The translations under genes were made by a program, and so were the position numbers. Below are positions 61,771 to 64,000 of a stretch of 64,000 nucleotides of DNA, in pieces. This DNA comes from Lysinibacillus sphaericus (GTDB lineage Bacteria > Bacillota > Bacilli > Bacillales_A > Planococcaceae), in assembly GCF_006864135.1 (NCBI RefSeq), contig NZ_SADV01000008.1:1-64000 (forward strand), in the 5' to 3' direction. How positions within the stretch are numbered: position 1 is the stretch's first letter; every line of letters begins with the position of its first letter. A model generated the notes under the pieces. The model ran no database searches, was not told where the DNA came from, and saw nothing but the letters and a program-made list of their open reading frames with translations.

Positions 61771-62487
61771 TCATCCTGTGAAGGTCGCCTTTTTTGTTGT
61801 GTAGCGTGTTTCGTAAAATCGGTTCAATGTTTCTTCCACATCTTTCATCGATGGCTGCCTCGTCGTTTCTTTCTCCTCTTTGTCCTTTTCGATATCATGT
61901 AAATAATGTAGAAAATTATAGGTTTGATAGAGTAGACTAGCAAATTCCTGGGAGTTCTCCCGTACTTCAGAACGAATTGCTTTTACAGCAATTGCTTGAC
62001 CAATTGATTGCTCTCTTGATGGAGAAAATTGATCATCTATATTATTATCAGTTGTTCTATATAAAAATTTTAATGACTCATATACTTCCTTGTTATCACT
62101 AAAACGTTCCTTTATCCACAATAAGACAAATTGTAATAGGACAATGGCATAAATAAGTGACAGACACTCATCTCCAAAAGATTTTTTCGACAAACGTTTA
62201 AAGGAGTCGTCTTGTGTCACAACTTCGAATATGATTAAACGAATTGGATACAAGAGCGCATGTCCGCTGTTGATATATAATTTCTCTCGATCTTTATACA
62301 TAGCGAACCAAAAATCCCTAACTAATGAGATAGATTTCCTTGTTGATAGGGCTAATTGATATTGGGTAAGCTCATGTTCAAGTGTTTCTTGTATAAGCTG
62401 TCGAAATAGAAGTTCCTCACTCTCACTTACTAATAAGAGCGGTTTTTCTAATTTCGCCAAATCGATGTCGATACCGTTTATTAACAT
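61771..62487 (-). CDS. Unrecognised cytoplasmic protein (238 aa)
   Basis: Starts MLINGIDIDLAKLEKPLLLV, with a hydrophobic-looking helix in the middle (CLSLIYAIVLLQFVLLWI) and a charged C terminus (DIEKDKEEKETTRQPS). All-helical pattern. The ATG at 62487 has GAAAGGGGCAG upstream. I cannot assign a family. It is convergent with rarA. A repeat-containing gap separates it from the next two unknown genes on the same strand. Confidence 0.6.
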   Translation of the reverse strand: MLINGIDIDLAKLEKPLLLVSESEELLFRQLIQETLEHELTQYQLALSTRKSISLVRDFWFAMYKDREKLYINSGHALLYPIRLIIFEVVTQDDSFKRLSKKSFGDECLSLIYAIVLLQFVLLWIKERFSDNKEVYESLKFLYRTTDNNIDDQFSPSREQSIGQAIAVKAIRSEVRENSQEFASLLYQTYNFLHYLHDIEKDKEEKETTRQPSMKDVEETLNRFYETRYTTKKATFTG

Positions 62488-62743
62488 TGAACTGCCCCTT
62501 TCCTATAAATTCATACAGCATGGAATAAATCTTTATCATCACCATAACGTATAGTTAATTCCGTTACTTTTGATGCTTGAGCCATAATGCTTGCAAATAG
62601 ATTTGCAATTTTTAACTATATTTCGACAAAAATCTATAAATACCTTTTAAGTAAAAAGCCCTTTTTTTATTTTCGCACAATGAAACTTTATCACTACAAT
62701 AACGGACTTCACGGTCTTCGCACGATAATCTATTAACATTTAC
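62488..62743. other. Intergenic with a short family B repeat
   Basis: 62539-62563 reads CACCATAACGTATAGTTAAT, matching the start of repeat family B. I see no other feature. Confidence 0.45.
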
Positions 62744-62848
62744 AAAAAAAATCTGCAATACTTTTTAAGAACTTGAAACCCAATCACCCTCACAAAGCAG
62801 AGTACTGTAAGAATTGGTGAATCAACCGCAAAAAGTAAGCAGATTCTA
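62744..62848 (-). terminator. Long structured hairpin/terminator
   Basis: On the minus strand AATCTGCTTACTTTTT (62847-62832) pairs with AAAAAGTATTGCAGATT (about 62768-62752), followed by TTTTTTTGTAAATG. The roughly 65-nt interior contains a second pairing (ATTCACCAATT with AGGGTGATTGGG). It terminates the 62890 gene, and the size suggests a structured 3' element. Confidence 0.6.
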
Positions 62849-62889
62849 GTTGCTATATTATTTTAAAAAAATGTTCAAGCACTCTTTAA

Positions 62890-63408
62890 TTATTTCGTCA
62901 TTTCATTATCAACAAATACTTTTAATTGTTGTAAGCACTGTTTGACTGCACCTTTTTGTTCAAGCACAGCATTTCGTAATGATGATGTTTTCTCTTCATC
63001 CCCTACTACTTCACGATAAAGCGCAAAAATTGCTGATAATAATTGTTCATTCTCTTCTTGGTCAATGCTAGGTAAAGAATAGGCAGCAATCGTTAATAAT
63101 TGCTCAACTTTTTCAGGTGTTTTTTGTAACTCATTGGATGAATAATACGTTGATGCCGCTAAAAAGTAGCACAGCTTTGCACAGCAATCTATAAACAAAT
63201 GCCAATATGTATTGGCACTTGGTAATTCACCCGCTCTATCGTCTAAATACTCTTTATAAAATGTTGTAGCTTGTGTATACAAAGGATTTAGTTCTCTCAT
63301 AGCCTTTGGATAATTATTAGATGTATCCAAATAGTCAAATACAATATCATTCATTTTCTCTTGAAGTTTTACAATGTCTAAATGATCACGAATTACTTGA
63401 ATTTCCAT
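62890..63408 (-). CDS. Unrecognised helical protein (172 aa)
   Basis: Reads MEIQVIRDHLDIVKLQEKMN, DIVFDYLDTSNNYPKAMREL and ends QQLKVFVDNEMTK. Predicted all-helical; one segment (CCAKLCYFLAASTYYSS) is cysteine-bearing and hydrophobic. The start is the ATG at 63408 after GGGAGAGTGGG, rather than the frame from 63486. No family recognised. It may be co-regulated with the neighbouring unknown genes. Confidence 0.6.
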   Translation of the reverse strand: MEIQVIRDHLDIVKLQEKMNDIVFDYLDTSNNYPKAMRELNPLYTQATTFYKEYLDDRAGELPSANTYWHLFIDCCAKLCYFLAASTYYSSNELQKTPEKVEQLLTIAAYSLPSIDQEENEQLLSAIFALYREVVGDEEKTSSLRNAVLEQKGAVKQCLQQLKVFVDNEMTK

Positions 63409-63620
63409 TTTCCCACTCTCCCATATTGTCATTTGTTTTCTAAACGTCATTCCTACTCCCCTAGGCAGTCCTGCACATCCAAACAAACTTTTTTATTATC
63501 TATTGGAATTATTAAAATTATAGCAATAAACCAAATAAAGAAGTGGGTACATGAAAAAAATAAGACAATTTAGTGAATTATTAGCATTTTGAGTACCGAA
63601 TGCGAACTATTTTAGTAGAA

Positions 63621-63989
63621 TTATATTTTTTGTACATAATCATCAAATAAAGATTGCTCTTTCGTTCGATCAATAATTTCTATTATACTTCCTTGAGCAT
63701 ATTTTTTTATTCTTTTTTGTGGCATATAAAAATAGGCCGTATTTGTAATTAACCACTCACTAAGTGTTAGTTCATTACCTGGCTGTTGATTTGTCAATAT
63801 ACGTTTATGTCGAAGTATATCCGCCATTTTATAGAAACCATCTGATAGCTCGTAGGCCGAAACATCAAAATTAAAAATAGGACTAACAACTTGTCCAACA
63901 TCAAAAATGTGAATTGTTTGCCCTTCTTCATCAATAGCTAATTCTACTGTACTAATTTCATCGAATAGATTTAAGCCCCTATATTCCAT
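63621..63989 (-). CDS. Unrecognised protein, possibly 5'-truncated by the window edge
   Basis: 122 residues from the ATG at 63989 (MEYRGLNLFDEISTVELAID), ending LFDDYVQKI. The frame stays open to the window end (IYQM), and no ribosome binding site precedes this ATG, so the true start may lie outside. The middle (SEWLITNTAYFYMPQKRIKK) has two aromatic clusters. No family recognised. Confidence 0.5.
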   Translation of the reverse strand: MEYRGLNLFDEISTVELAIDEEGQTIHIFDVGQVVSPIFNFDVSAYELSDGFYKMADILRHKRILTNQQPGNELTLSEWLITNTAYFYMPQKRIKKYAQGSIIEIIDRTKEQSLFDDYVQKI

Positions 63990-64000
63990 TTGATAGATTT

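Overview
The window comes from a low-GC, spore-forming Gram-positive chromosome, most likely Lysinibacillus or a close relative. The evidence is a run of genes in Bacillus-type order (lepA, spoIIP, gpr, rpsT, holA, yqzM, comE operon, yqeMLK-nadD-yqeI-aroE-yqeHG, sigK, mtnN, yrrS, greA, udk, yrrONM, mltG, yrzB, ruvX, yrzL, alaS, recD2, yrrB, mnmA, yrvO, cymR, rarA), sporulation genes, T-box and M-box leaders, and strong AGGAGG ribosome binding sites. Most genes are on the minus strand. No rRNA, tRNA or CRISPR array was found.

Layout. 1-6.9 kb: an AT-rich accessory strip attached to the 3' end of lepA. It holds truncated or small hypothetical genes, a secreted cysteine-hydrolase-like protein, a phage lysis module (small proteins, holin, M15 endolysin) and two copies of a perfect 430-bp direct repeat. 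Each copy carries the C-terminal piece of a tyrosine integrase plus the last 42 bp of lepA, as expected for elements stacked at one attachment site. 6.9-27 kb: housekeeping, sporulation and competence core (EF4, an OatA-like acyltransferase, SpoIIP, Gpr, S20, HolA, ComEA/EB/EC, the yqe ribosome-assembly/NAD/shikimate cluster, Psd/PssA, SigK). 27-34.8 kb: MtnN, YrrS, GreA, Udk, a tRNA wobble-uridine modification module (two U32 proteins plus a methyltransferase) and MltG. 34.8-41 kb: a sulfur-acquisition island (MetNIQ importer, a second MetQ-like protein, an LLM flavin monooxygenase and a decayed acyl-CoA-dehydrogenase-like monooxygenase) lying between mltG and yrzB, which are adjacent in Bacillus subtilis. 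41-47.6 kb: DUF1292 proteins, RuvX, YrzL, AlaS with T-box, CorA with M-box. 47.6-55.6 kb: HpaB-like hydroxylase, polysaccharide deacetylase, RecD2, a eukaryotic-type HisA. 55.8-64 kb: a small alarmone synthetase, TPR protein, MnmA, cysteine desulfurase, CymR, RarA and three unrecognised genes.

Functional links: CymR, cysteine desulfurase and MnmA form the sulfur-to-tRNA thiolation block. MtnN, MetNIQ and the monooxygenases serve sulfur and methionine economy. The comE operon is the DNA-uptake machine. SpoIIP, Gpr and SigK belong to sporulation and germination.

Most notable observations: (1) the stacked integration at lepA; (2) comEC without any ATG/GTG/TTG start at its full length, apparently starting at AUU; (3) an M-box riboswitch and terminator upstream of corA followed by a 31-codon open frame whose Asp/Pro/Glu-rich start resembles the logic of the enterobacterial MgtL leader; (4) an intergenic repeat family whose end supplies the TAA stop codon of three unrelated genes; (5) a eukaryotic-type HisA; (6) several recent gene lesions in the sulfur island. 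All calls come from reading the sequence; no database search was run.
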